The notes beneath the pieces were generated by a model. That model did no database searches and was not told the origin of the DNA. It saw only the letters and a program-made list of their open reading frames with translations. Source: Clostridiaceae bacterium (lineage in GTDB: Bacteria > Bacillota > Clostridia > Oscillospirales > Acutalibacteraceae). From it: 47,504 bases of DNA. Positions 1 to 8,249 of the stretch are shown one piece after another; position 1 is the stretch's first letter, and every line of letters begins with the position of its first letter. The DNA is taken from the NCBI GenBank assembly GCA_016281115.1, contig JAEEHZ010000088.1, positions 1 through 47,504 of the forward strand, written 5' to 3'. The position numbers and the translations under genes were made by a program.

Positions 1-168
1 GGGGGTCGGCGGGGTCGTCCGTCCGTCCGTACACTACCACAAGGTAGGGGGTCGGCGGGGTCGTCCGTCCGTCCGTACACTACCACAAGGTAGGGGGTCG
101 GCGGGGTCGTCCGTCCGTCCGTACACTACCACAAGGTAGGGGGTCGGCGGGGTCGTCCGTCCGTCCGT
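1..168. repeat. 46-bp tandem repeat, about 3.65 copies (units start at 1, 47, 93, 139), unit GGGGGTCGGCGGGGTCGTCCGTCCGTCCGTACACTACCACAAGGTA; may continue upstream of the window
   Basis: Copies appear identical by direct reading; the last copy breaks off after GTCCGTCCGT near 168. Confidence 0.97.
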
Positions 169-171
169 ATA

Positions 172-206
172 TCCAAAAAAATAAGACCGCTTTTGCGGTC
201 TTATTT
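172..206 (-). terminator. Rho-independent terminator of the minus-strand gene (possibly bidirectional)
   Basis: Perfect 12-bp stem AAATAAGACCGC/GCGGTCTTATTT (179-190/195-206) with TTTT loop. On the minus strand it lies just after the stop codon at 221-223 and runs into a T tract (A tract 174-180 on +). Confidence 0.9.
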
Positions 207-220
207 CGTTTTTTTGCGGT

Positions 221-1261
221 TTATTTCGTAATTTTTGCGATAATAGAAGGGTCAAGAAGGTCGGGTCGGCGGGTTGCAAGGTTTATTGTTTTTTTGCGGA
301 TATTGTTTATAATATCCGCAACAGACGACGGACCTATTTTTAAGCGGGTCGCAATTGCTTGCTTACCGTACCCTTGCAAACGGTATTTTAATACGGTCGC
401 TTGACGGGCGGTCAAATTCAATTCGGTTAAAATTTGCTTTGCATTTTTTACGGCTGTAATACTTGCGGTCGGCGGTATTTCGGTCGGTCGTCCGTCTATA
501 CCGACGGTCAACGTGTCGGTCGTAAGACTTGCGGTCGTTTTATCCAAACGTTTATATATGGTCTCCGTATTATCATTATAACAAGGGTCGACAGCAAGGT
601 CTTCAATATATACAAATTTATTGTTAGTTTGTAATGCTTTACTTGCTATAATTTCGCGTCTAACAGATTTATATGCTTGCTGTATCGGCGTTATATCTGT
701 ATCCGTCCACAAGGTAGGGTCGGTCGGGTCGTCTTTGATATACACTTTTTTGCGTAAAATACGCTGTTTATACGGAACGGTCATAAAATTCAATTCAAGG
801 TCGGCGGGTCGGTCTTGTATGATTTTTACGGTCTCCGTCCATACCGCAAGACTCGCGGTCGATAATAGGTCTGCTCCGTCGCTTAATGTTTGTGATAATA
901 AATTGTATGTATCTTTTGATAATTCATTATATACGACGGTCGGGTCTCCGTCGTCGTCGTATATGATAACGTGGTCGTCCGTAACAAGTCGGTCAAGTCG
1001 GTCAAGTCGGTCAAGGTCTTTACATATATCACGGGTCATTTTTTGCGGTATTTTATTACCACTTGCAATAAACAATTTTTTTAATACCGAAAAAACTGTA
1101 AAACGTGCGGTCGCTTGTAAAGTGGTCATTACTTGCGGGTCTTTTGCTATTTTTGTAAGGTCGCTGTCTTTTGAAAAAGCATTAAAAATCGCTTTTTCGT
1201 ACGACGTCAAAACGTCGTTTGTAAAATACGCTTTTTTTGTGGTCGTGTTTGTGTTTTTCAT
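221..1261 (-). CDS. Protein of about 346 aa with C-terminal sigma-region-4/LuxR-like helix-turn-helix; D/T/R/P-rich with a (DRL)n segment
   Basis: Start reassigned to MKNTNTTTKKAYF (codon at 1261-1259), preceded on the minus strand by AAGAAGGGA-N7-ATG. C-terminus ELNLTARQATVLKYRLQGYGKQAIATRLKIGPSSVADIINNIRKKT resembles a sigma4/LuxR HTH. Terminator follows the stop. Confidence 0.75.
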   Translation of the reverse strand: MKNTNTTTKKAYFTNDVLTSYEKAIFNAFSKDSDLTKIAKDPQVMTTLQATARFTVFSVLKKLFIASGNKIPQKMTRDICKDLDRLDRLDRLVTDDHVIIYDDDGDPTVVYNELSKDTYNLLSQTLSDGADLLSTASLAVWTETVKIIQDRPADLELNFMTVPYKQRILRKKVYIKDDPTDPTLWTDTDITPIQQAYKSVRREIIASKALQTNNKFVYIEDLAVDPCYNDNTETIYKRLDKTTASLTTDTLTVGIDGRPTEIPPTASITAVKNAKQILTELNLTARQATVLKYRLQGYGKQAIATRLKIGPSSVADIINNIRKKTINLATRRPDLLDPSIIAKITK

Positions 1262-1657
1262 TTTTTTATCCCTTCTTATGCTTTTATGCGGTTTAGCAAT
1301 AACCAAAATTTTCCGACGTTTGTTAAACGTCAATATAACAATAACACACTTTTTTTATTTTGTCAAGTGTTTTTTGTTTTTTTATTTTGCTATGTTATTT
1401 TTTCACGCTTTATAACATTAACCGGCGCGGTTATGGTAATTTTGATTTTCGTTTATTGTTACACAGAGGAAGTCGCTTCATCTCCCATGCCCACCCAAAA
1501 AACTCTCAAACCATCCAAAACAATCACATAACAACGGTATTCCGGATCTCTGATTATTTTGGAAAATACGGGTTAAAGCTGTGTGAATCCACAGCAACAA
1601 CGCATTACCCGCTTGATAAAAAATATAAAAAAATTTGAATTATTTTTGTAAAAGTAC

Positions 1658-1686
1658 TTGACAAATATATACATATATGATATACT
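1658..1686 (+). promoter_or_regulatory. Predicted sigmaA/sigma70 promoter TTGACA-N17-TATACT with extended -10 TGA
   Basis: TTGACA at 1658-1663, TATACT at 1681-1686, 17-bp spacer, TG at 1678-1679. Confidence 0.85.
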
Positions 1687-1689
1687 ATT

Positions 1690-2035
1690 ATCAGTACAAT
1701 AATATTTACTGCTTTTGGCATAAGCAGTTTTTAAAAAGCTGTATCAGTACAATTATAAATCTTGCTTTTGGATGATTTTTACCCTTTAAAACGAAGCAGA
1801 AAATCATGCTTCTTTATATACAATCCAGAGATGGTTTTTCTCTTTAGGAAGCTCGCTGAGATTAATTGTGGCACAATACCATTTTTAAAATTTTACAACC
1901 TTTAAAGTTGTAAAATGCATTTTCCGGCACTAAAATTCCACAGATTACGGCAACGGAATTTTATGAATTATTATACGGGACTTATATCCATACTTTAAAA
2001 ATTTAATGCCTTGAATGGCAGAAAGGAATATAAAT
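1690..2035 (+). promoter_or_regulatory. Hairpin-rich 5' leader between the promoter and the integrase gene
   Basis: Imperfect direct repeat ATCAGTACAAT...TGCTTTTGG (about 1690-1718 and 1743-1771). Hairpins ACTGCTT/AAGCAGT followed by TTTTT, ATGATTTT/AAAATCAT, GAAGCA/TGCTTC, ATTTTACAAC/GTTGTAAAAT and AAAATTCC/GGAATTTT. Confidence 0.6.
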
Positions 2036-2857
2036 ATGACAGCGGTTAAATTCGATTCGTTCAGATTCAACCATAACACCATTAACCTTAATACCTTGCG
2101 GCAAAGCAGAGATCGTAAGCTCGCGGCGGGACTCATTGCTCCGGCTAAAGAAGAGACTCATTGTGAACTCGCTCCGGAACACGCAGCCGAACCTATTAAG
2201 AGCATGGATGATATTATACGCATTTCACAGCACCTTATTAAACAGAAAAGGTTCAGAGATAACATGCTTTTTATTGTAGGTATTAATTTCGGTCTCAGAG
2301 TAAGCGACTTGCGCATGCTAAGATTCTCAAACCTTATTAATGAGAACTGTACGTTTAAAGACAGCTTCCCTGTTTTTGAAAAGAAGACGCGCAATACACG
2401 TAAACGCAAAAAGAACAGATATATTACAATCAACACTGCCGTAATGGAAGCCGTTACGTTGTATTTGGAAAATACGCCCGGAGAGTGCATGAGCAACTAT
2501 ATGTTCCGCAGCGTATCTAATCGAGGCGGCAATATGAATGAACCTTTGAGCGTGATGTCTATCGATCGTATTCTAAAAAATTTAGCAAAAGAGCTCGATT
2601 TAAACATTAAGATTTCCACGCACACGCTTCGCAAAACGTTTTGTTACCACCAGATGCTTATGTCGCACAACAACAACCGTAAACTTTTATTGCTTCAAAA
2701 AATGCTCAACCACTCCTCTCCTGCGCAGACTCTGGATTATATAGGCATTACCGGCGAGGAGATCGACGAAGCTTATCGCAAGCTCAATCTGGGAAGTATT
2801 CACAGTAATTATCTGGTTGACAGCAGCATTGAAGAATACGACGACGTAGCTGTTTAA
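2036..2857 (+). CDS. Tyrosine recombinase / integrase (first of two)
   Basis: Start moved to MTAVKFDSF (GAAAGGA upstream). Motifs GLRVSDLRMLRF, HTLRKTFCYHQML, MLNHSSPAQTLDYIG fit the tyrosine recombinase R-HxxR-H-Y pattern. Confidence 0.9.
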   Translation: MTAVKFDSFRFNHNTINLNTLRQSRDRKLAAGLIAPAKEETHCELAPEHAAEPIKSMDDIIRISQHLIKQKRFRDNMLFIVGINFGLRVSDLRMLRFSNLINENCTFKDSFPVFEKKTRNTRKRKKNRYITINTAVMEAVTLYLENTPGECMSNYMFRSVSNRGGNMNEPLSVMSIDRILKNLAKELDLNIKISTHTLRKTFCYHQMLMSHNNNRKLLLLQKMLNHSSPAQTLDYIGITGEEIDEAYRKLNLGSIHSNYLVDSSIEEYDDVAV

Positions 2858-2937
2858 ATACCGGACGTATCAATAAACACAAAAGGAGTTGAAGAAAATA
2901 TTGTATACATTTTTCTATAAAAGAGGGGTGAGCGGCG

Positions 2938-4176
2938 GTGGTTAAAGTATGTGACTGTATTATGGGCTCGGGCAAGACATCTGCTTCAATTACCTATATG
3001 AACGAACACGCAAACGAGAAATTTATTTATATAACGCCGTACCTGGAAGAAGCCGAGCGAATCAAAAACGGGTGTCCGAATATGCATTTTGTGGAACCAA
3101 GCAAGAATCTCGCGGAGTATGAGTTTAAAAAGTCAAAACACACAGCGGCACTTATTAAAGAGGGCAGAAATATTTCAACTACCCACCAGGCCTTTAAAGG
3201 TTATACTTCAGAAATGCTGAACGATATTCGGGAGCAGCAGTATACCCTGATTATTGACGAAAACGTGGATGTTCTAGAATCGTTTGACTTTCACCCTGCT
3301 GATTTAAAGCTCGCGGTAGACGCGGGTTATATTGCCGAGCACAACGGCGTGTATTCAATCGCAAAAGATGGGTATAACGGTAAAGCCTTATCAGAAATGT
3401 TCAGATTGCTTCAATCGCGTGAGTTAATCCGCGTCGACGGCAAAAAGAATACCGCATTCTATTGGGCTCTTCCTCCGGATCTGATTACCTCTTTCAAGAA
3501 CGTCTTTATCCTGACTTATTTGTTTGAGGGGCAGAGTTTGTATTATTTTCTGAAAATATACGATATTCCCTATCGGCGCATCGGTATTACGCGTACGGAA
3601 GACGGCGTGTACTCTTTTGGTAAGTATCCGGGATATATTCCGGATTACGTCAAAAATCTCGGAGAAAAATTTAAAATCGTATATAACGACAAACTCAATT
3701 CTATCGGCGACGATTATCACGCATTATCAATGAGTTGGTTTAAGCGTGGAGGAGATGACGTCGAACGCCTTAAGAAGAACGTAAGCAACTGCTACAATAA
3801 TATATGGAGAGACGTGCCCGCCGACAAACGGCTTTGGGGTTCTTATAAGGGAGCTTGTAATCAAATAAAAGGCAAGGGTTATTCCAAGGCTTTTATTACG
3901 TTTAATACAAAGGCAACCAATAAATACCGAAAACGAGACTACCTGGTATACCTTGCAAACATTTTTATGAACGTCGAAGAGCGTAAGTTTTACGAACTTC
4001 ACGGGATAGATATAAATGAAGATATGTACGCTTTATCAATCATGGTGCAGTGGATATGGCGCTCGGCAATAAGAGACGGAGGAGATATTACACTATACAT
4101 ACCAAGTAAACGAATGAGAACTTTGCTCGTCAATTGGATTCAGCGTATAAGCGAAGGAGGGAATGGGATTGCATAA
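2938..4176 (+). CDS. SF2-type helicase / phage replication ATPase
   Basis: GTG start after AGAGGGGTGA. Walker A MGSGKTSA, Walker B-like LIIDENVD, C-terminal ITFNTKATNKYRKRDYLVYLANIF and QWIWRSAIRDG (motif VI-like). Confidence 0.8.
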   Translation: MVKVCDCIMGSGKTSASITYMNEHANEKFIYITPYLEEAERIKNGCPNMHFVEPSKNLAEYEFKKSKHTAALIKEGRNISTTHQAFKGYTSEMLNDIREQQYTLIIDENVDVLESFDFHPADLKLAVDAGYIAEHNGVYSIAKDGYNGKALSEMFRLLQSRELIRVDGKKNTAFYWALPPDLITSFKNVFILTYLFEGQSLYYFLKIYDIPYRRIGITRTEDGVYSFGKYPGYIPDYVKNLGEKFKIVYNDKLNSIGDDYHALSMSWFKRGGDDVERLKKNVSNCYNNIWRDVPADKRLWGSYKGACNQIKGKGYSKAFITFNTKATNKYRKRDYLVYLANIFMNVEERKFYELHGIDINEDMYALSIMVQWIWRSAIRDGGDITLYIPSKRMRTLLVNWIQRISEGGNGIA

Positions 4177-4345
4177 AAGCTGTTTGCACTGCTATTTCTG
4201 CAATCAGTGTCAACAAGATAAAATATGTGAGAATTATTACTCAATAGTACAACAGGATGAAGATGATCTTATCGAAGAAATGATCCGGGATAATTATATT
4301 GAGTTTTACGAAGCGTGGCTGGAATACATAGATGATGATGATTAA
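4163..4345 (+). CDS. Small Cys-rich protein with acidic C-terminus
   Basis: 60 aa, CLHCYFCNQC cluster, overlaps the helicase 3' end by 14 nt. Confidence 0.6.
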   Translation: MGLHKSCLHCYFCNQCQQDKICENYYSIVQQDEDDLIEEMIRDNYIEFYEAWLEYIDDDD

Positions 4346-4381
4346 TACAATAATTCTTACGTTAAAGAGAGGTGACTCTAA

Positions 4382-7114
4382 ATCAGCAGACAATTAGTAT
4401 GCCAAAAATACATATATAAAATTCACAGCAGCCGACTGCGTAAAGAGCGATGGAAATTGGTATTGCCTATTGACGAAGCCCGAAAGAACGATGAGGTAAT
4501 ATCTCTTGCGGATAGCCAGATATTACGGTGGATTGATGAGCTAAACGGTATTACAGATGCCGACGCCAAAGCGCGCGAAATTAAAAGCGAAATAAAATAT
4601 TTAAAAAAAGAATCAAACAGCATTCAAAATAAACGAAAAATCAGAGAACTTTACGCAAAGCTCGACGCTTTACAGTTTAAATCCGATTATATTTGCTTAA
4701 TTATTGATAAAGAAAAGGATTATTATCGCGCGTGCCGCGGATTCAGTATTAACGGAATAAAATATAAAAGACTGTTGGGAACGAACGGCGGTATCAAAAA
4801 TTCAACCATTGTTTTTGTCAGCGAAAGGTTGTACGGAGAGTTAAACCGAAGAGTCGAGAATGATAGGAATCCGGACGTCGCTTTGGTAACCGCCAAGCTT
4901 GAGGCGTATAAGGCGTTAACGTGCAGCGCATCCACACCGGTATCATTACCGCACGGAATCTTGGTAGTAAATGACGCGGAAACAGAGTTCTTATCCGACA
5001 TTATTTATCTTACCGATGAGTGTGACGGAGAACCTATTATAGAAGAACGTAAATCTCAACTTATTACTCTCAACGCATCTGACGGATATGGTTTAATGCT
5101 CCCCTCTCTTGCACAAAGGTGGAGTAAAGAACTCGATCTCGATTATTTGGTCAGCGGAGTAAATACCAGATTTTCATTTGAAAAGGGCATGGTGTTCACG
5201 TTTGATTTTTTGGATTTTGCTGCGAACGTTGCGGGAAGGTATGTTGTTAAAGACGCGTGGGGCGAAGATGTGGATATCCGAACCGTTGAATTGATTTTAA
5301 CAACGTCAATGGTAAAACTATGGGATAGTTACAAAAACTGCGAGGATTATATAAACACATCGTTACGAAACGGATACACTTTTGGAATTGCAAAGACGTG
5401 TCCGCGCGAGCTTGAGAATGAAAGAAACCTTAACTATCAATTTATTCAAAGCTATGATTTGAGCGATGAAGATATAGATGAATTAATAGCCCCAACTTTA
5501 AACGAGATTGAAGACGTTTTAGGCGGAGACTGGCGTAAAGCGGTGCTGTTTTTAAAGGGCTCGGGTTTAAACAAGCGCAACATTCAAACGCTTCCGGACG
5601 ATTATATTAAAGCAATAATGATTGATGAGCGTATGTTGAACGATCCGTTTATCCAGTCCAGTATATATCAGTTAATCCGTAACCGCATTAACGAGGCTAA
5701 GGTGGGCGTACTTAAAGTACACGGCAACTATTCAATGATATTAGGAGATCCCTATTTATTGTGTCAGAGCATTTTTGGGTTAGAAAAAACAGGATTGCTC
5801 AAATCCGGAGAGATATATAATCAGTACTGGGCTGATAGAGGTTCGTCGAAGCTTGTGTGTTTCAGGGCTCCTATGACGTGCCACAACAATATCAGGCCGG
5901 TTACTCCCGTAGACACAGACGACGCCCGTTATTGGTACAGATATATTACAACCGCAACCATATTAAATGCATGGGACACAACAACCGCAGCGCTAAACGG
6001 CGCGGATATGGACGGAGATATAGTAATGCTGACGGATAATGACGTTTTAGTGCGTAAATTACAGCCTATGCCGGCGTTAATTTGTTCTCAGAGGAAGGCA
6101 GAAAAACGGATTTCAACAGAGAAGGATTTCATTCGCTCGAATATAGAAAGTTTCGGCAACGATATTGGGCAAACCACTAATTGGATTACAAGCATGTTTG
6201 AGGTACAGGCCGGCTTCGAACCCGGTTCAAAAGAGTATGATGAGCTTGCATACCGTATACGGTGCGGACAGCTCTATCAACAGAACGCCATCGACAAGGC
6301 TAAGGGCATAGTGTGTAAACCCATGCCGAAAGAATGGCACGATAGACACGCTGTAAATAAAATTGAAGATGAATATATAAAAAATTTCTATCGTTCTGTT
6401 GTCGCCGACAAGAAGCCATATTTTATGAGGTATATTTATCCGGCACTAATGAGACAGTACAACACGTATCTTAAAAATACAGATAGAAATGCTTTACGGG
6501 AATTTCAACTTACCGTTGATGAGCTGCTTAAAATGCGGTACGACGAACTCACTGAACGCCAAAGAGAATTTTTAAAATACTATCATTATCGTATGCCGGT
6601 AGGTGTGCACGACTGTGTAATGAACAAAATATGCAGGCGTTTTGAGGACGCGTTTGACAGACACGTCGGTAAACACGCCGCGTCCGTAAAATTCGATTAT
6701 CATATTATGCGTAATAAATCAGAGTACACTCCCCGACAGTATAAAGCTATACAGCGTCTATATACAGCTTATAATAAAAGACTTAACAGTTACGCCGTCT
6801 TTGCGGACTATGAACGCGTCGACGAATATGATTCGCTTGCCGCACTATCTATTATAAATGAAGAGTTCAGAAAAGAATGTAGTATCGTGTGTCCCGATCA
6901 AAGAGTTTTATGTAATATCGTTCTCGATATGTGTTATACAAAAAAATCAACAAAAAGGTTTGCGTGGAGTATGTGTGGCTCGGAGATTATACATAATTTA
7001 CTATTAAGCAATAACAATAAGATTTCATTTCCAACTTTAAATGAATGCGGGGAAATTGAATATTGCGGAAACAAATATACCATAGAAACTACTGATATAG
7101 AGGTGAATGAATGA
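4382..7114 (+). CDS. Single-polypeptide double-psi-beta-barrel RNA polymerase (YonO / QDE-1-like)
   Basis: Catalytic motif NGADMDGDIVMLTD at about 5996-6031 (DxDGD) preceded by KLVCFRAPMTCHNNIRPV and an upstream VGVLKVHGNYSMILGDPYLL block. Track ORF begins at TTG 4457; the frame stays open to 4382, 6 nt after the Shine-Dalgarno GAGAGGTGA (4367-4375). Confidence 0.85.
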   Translation: MSRQLVCQKYIYKIHSSRLRKERWKLVLPIDEARKNDEVISLADSQILRWIDELNGITDADAKAREIKSEIKYLKKESNSIQNKRKIRELYAKLDALQFKSDYICLIIDKEKDYYRACRGFSINGIKYKRLLGTNGGIKNSTIVFVSERLYGELNRRVENDRNPDVALVTAKLEAYKALTCSASTPVSLPHGILVVNDAETEFLSDIIYLTDECDGEPIIEERKSQLITLNASDGYGLMLPSLAQRWSKELDLDYLVSGVNTRFSFEKGMVFTFDFLDFAANVAGRYVVKDAWGEDVDIRTVELILTTSMVKLWDSYKNCEDYINTSLRNGYTFGIAKTCPRELENERNLNYQFIQSYDLSDEDIDELIAPTLNEIEDVLGGDWRKAVLFLKGSGLNKRNIQTLPDDYIKAIMIDERMLNDPFIQSSIYQLIRNRINEAKVGVLKVHGNYSMILGDPYLLCQSIFGLEKTGLLKSGEIYNQYWADRGSSKLVCFRAPMTCHNNIRPVTPVDTDDARYWYRYITTATILNAWDTTTAALNGADMDGDIVMLTDNDVLVRKLQPMPALICSQRKAEKRISTEKDFIRSNIESFGNDIGQTTNWITSMFEVQAGFEPGSKEYDELAYRIRCGQLYQQNAIDKAKGIVCKPMPKEWHDRHAVNKIEDEYIKNFYRSVVADKKPYFMRYIYPALMRQYNTYLKNTDRNALREFQLTVDELLKMRYDELTERQREFLKYYHYRMPVGVHDCVMNKICRRFEDAFDRHVGKHAASVKFDYHIMRNKSEYTPRQYKAIQRLYTAYNKRLNSYAVFADYERVDEYDSLAALSIINEEFRKECSIVCPDQRVLCNIVLDMCYTKKSTKRFAWSMCGSEIIHNLLLSNNNKISFPTLNECGEIEYCGNKYTIETTDIEVNE

Positions 7115-7890
7115 CTGTTGTACTTAATGAGCACGAGTGGGCGAAAGAAATGATAGAAACAAAATCCTTGGGTAAAAAGCCATTTGAGACTTTAAGCAGA
7201 GTGGCAAAATATTATATAGACAAAAGCTACTCTAAAAAAGACGTGCGTAAAATGCTTGACACGTTCTTGATACAATGTGATCCGTCGGCCTCTTTACCCA
7301 AATGGTCTAACACAATCGACTACGCGCTGGAAAGAGCCTTGAAATATGACGCAATCACTATAGATTATATAAATATAAGTAAGCCGGAACTTGAAATTAT
7401 AGACAATCTCGATGGGACACAACTGCGACGCTTGGCTTTTACATTATTATGCCTTGCAAAATATTGGGATATTGTTAATCCCAACGGTAATCATTGGGTA
7501 AATAGTAAAGATTGTGACATTATGAGAATGGCTAATATCAACACTTCTATTAAACGGCAGAGTCAGATGTATTACACACTTAATTCGATGGGGTTGATAC
7601 AGTTTTCTAAAAAGGTTGATAATACAAATGTGAGAGTATGCTTTTTGCACGACGGCGAAGACATTTTACAAATTTCTGATTTTCGTAATCTCGGATATCA
7701 ATATCTTCAATATCAGGGAGAACCGTATTTTAAATGTAAAAATTGCGGGATTACTACGCGGTATGATAATCCTGCAAACAAGAATTCTTTGAGCAAACAA
7801 AAATATTGCAAAAGCTGTGCTGCAGAATTAAACATTCAACAAACAATCAATTCTGTTATGCGCAGGAGAAACGTTAAAAATATGATATAA
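7111..7890 (+). CDS. Probable winged-helix plus C-terminal Zn-ribbon protein, translationally coupled to the RNA polymerase
   Basis: ATGA overlap with the polymerase stop. Helical region DCDIMRMANINTSIKRQSQMYYTLNSMGLIQFSKK followed by FKCKNCGITT...QKYCKSCAAEL. Confidence 0.65.
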   Translation: MTVVLNEHEWAKEMIETKSLGKKPFETLSRVAKYYIDKSYSKKDVRKMLDTFLIQCDPSASLPKWSNTIDYALERALKYDAITIDYINISKPELEIIDNLDGTQLRRLAFTLLCLAKYWDIVNPNGNHWVNSKDCDIMRMANINTSIKRQSQMYYTLNSMGLIQFSKKVDNTNVRVCFLHDGEDILQISDFRNLGYQYLQYQGEPYFKCKNCGITTRYDNPANKNSLSKQKYCKSCAAELNIQQTINSVMRRRNVKNMI

Positions 7891-8021
7891 TTATTTTTTC
7901 GTTTTTGTTTGGAATGAGAATTGAGAAAACATATTGTGCTACAATTGATTTCGGCATAGATGATGTGGCACTTTAATGAATGGAATATATCAAATATGAA
8001 GAAAAGGATTGATAATAGTTA

Positions 8022-8249
8022 ATGATTTTAATAAGCAAAGACGAAGCAATAGCTTTGAGGGATAGGTTTCCAGATACAAATATCGTGAGAACCATGAGAC
8101 AAAGATCTAAACGACACAGGTATTATTGTGAGGAAAGCAAGAACATAATGCGTTTTTTAAACGCGCTGCGTCGCGGTGAACAGCCGCTCAGCGTGAGAGA
8201 GGGTGCCTATGATACAGATAGAAAGAAAAACAAACGAATCGGCGCTTGA
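8022..8249 (+). CDS. Small basic hypothetical protein
   Basis: 75 aa ORF in operon orientation; overlaps the next gene in another frame. Confidence 0.5.
   Translation: MILISKDEAIALRDRFPDTNIVRTMRQRSKRHRYYCEESKNIMRFLNALRRGEQPLSVREGAYDTDRKKNKRIGA

Noticed and set aside
1-168. Repeat array as CRISPR
   Set aside because: The units are contiguous and identical with no unique spacers, and no cas genes are present.
34-279. Minus-strand ORF of 81 aa
   Set aside because: Lies across the tandem repeat and the terminator; repeat-driven reading frame with no RBS support.
621-1415. Plus-strand ORF of 264 aa
   Set aside because: Antisense to the minus-strand HTH gene, which has an RBS, HTH motif and terminator; open frame probably a by-product of biased composition.
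1578-1595. GATTCACACA shared in inverted form with 47259-47268 as attL/attR
   Set aside because: Only 10 nt, inverted, and near a local hairpin; chance match is likely.
7921-7945. Promoter upstream of 8022 (TTGAGA...TGCTACAAT)
   Set aside because: Spacing of about 13 nt is too short; only an extended -10-like match.
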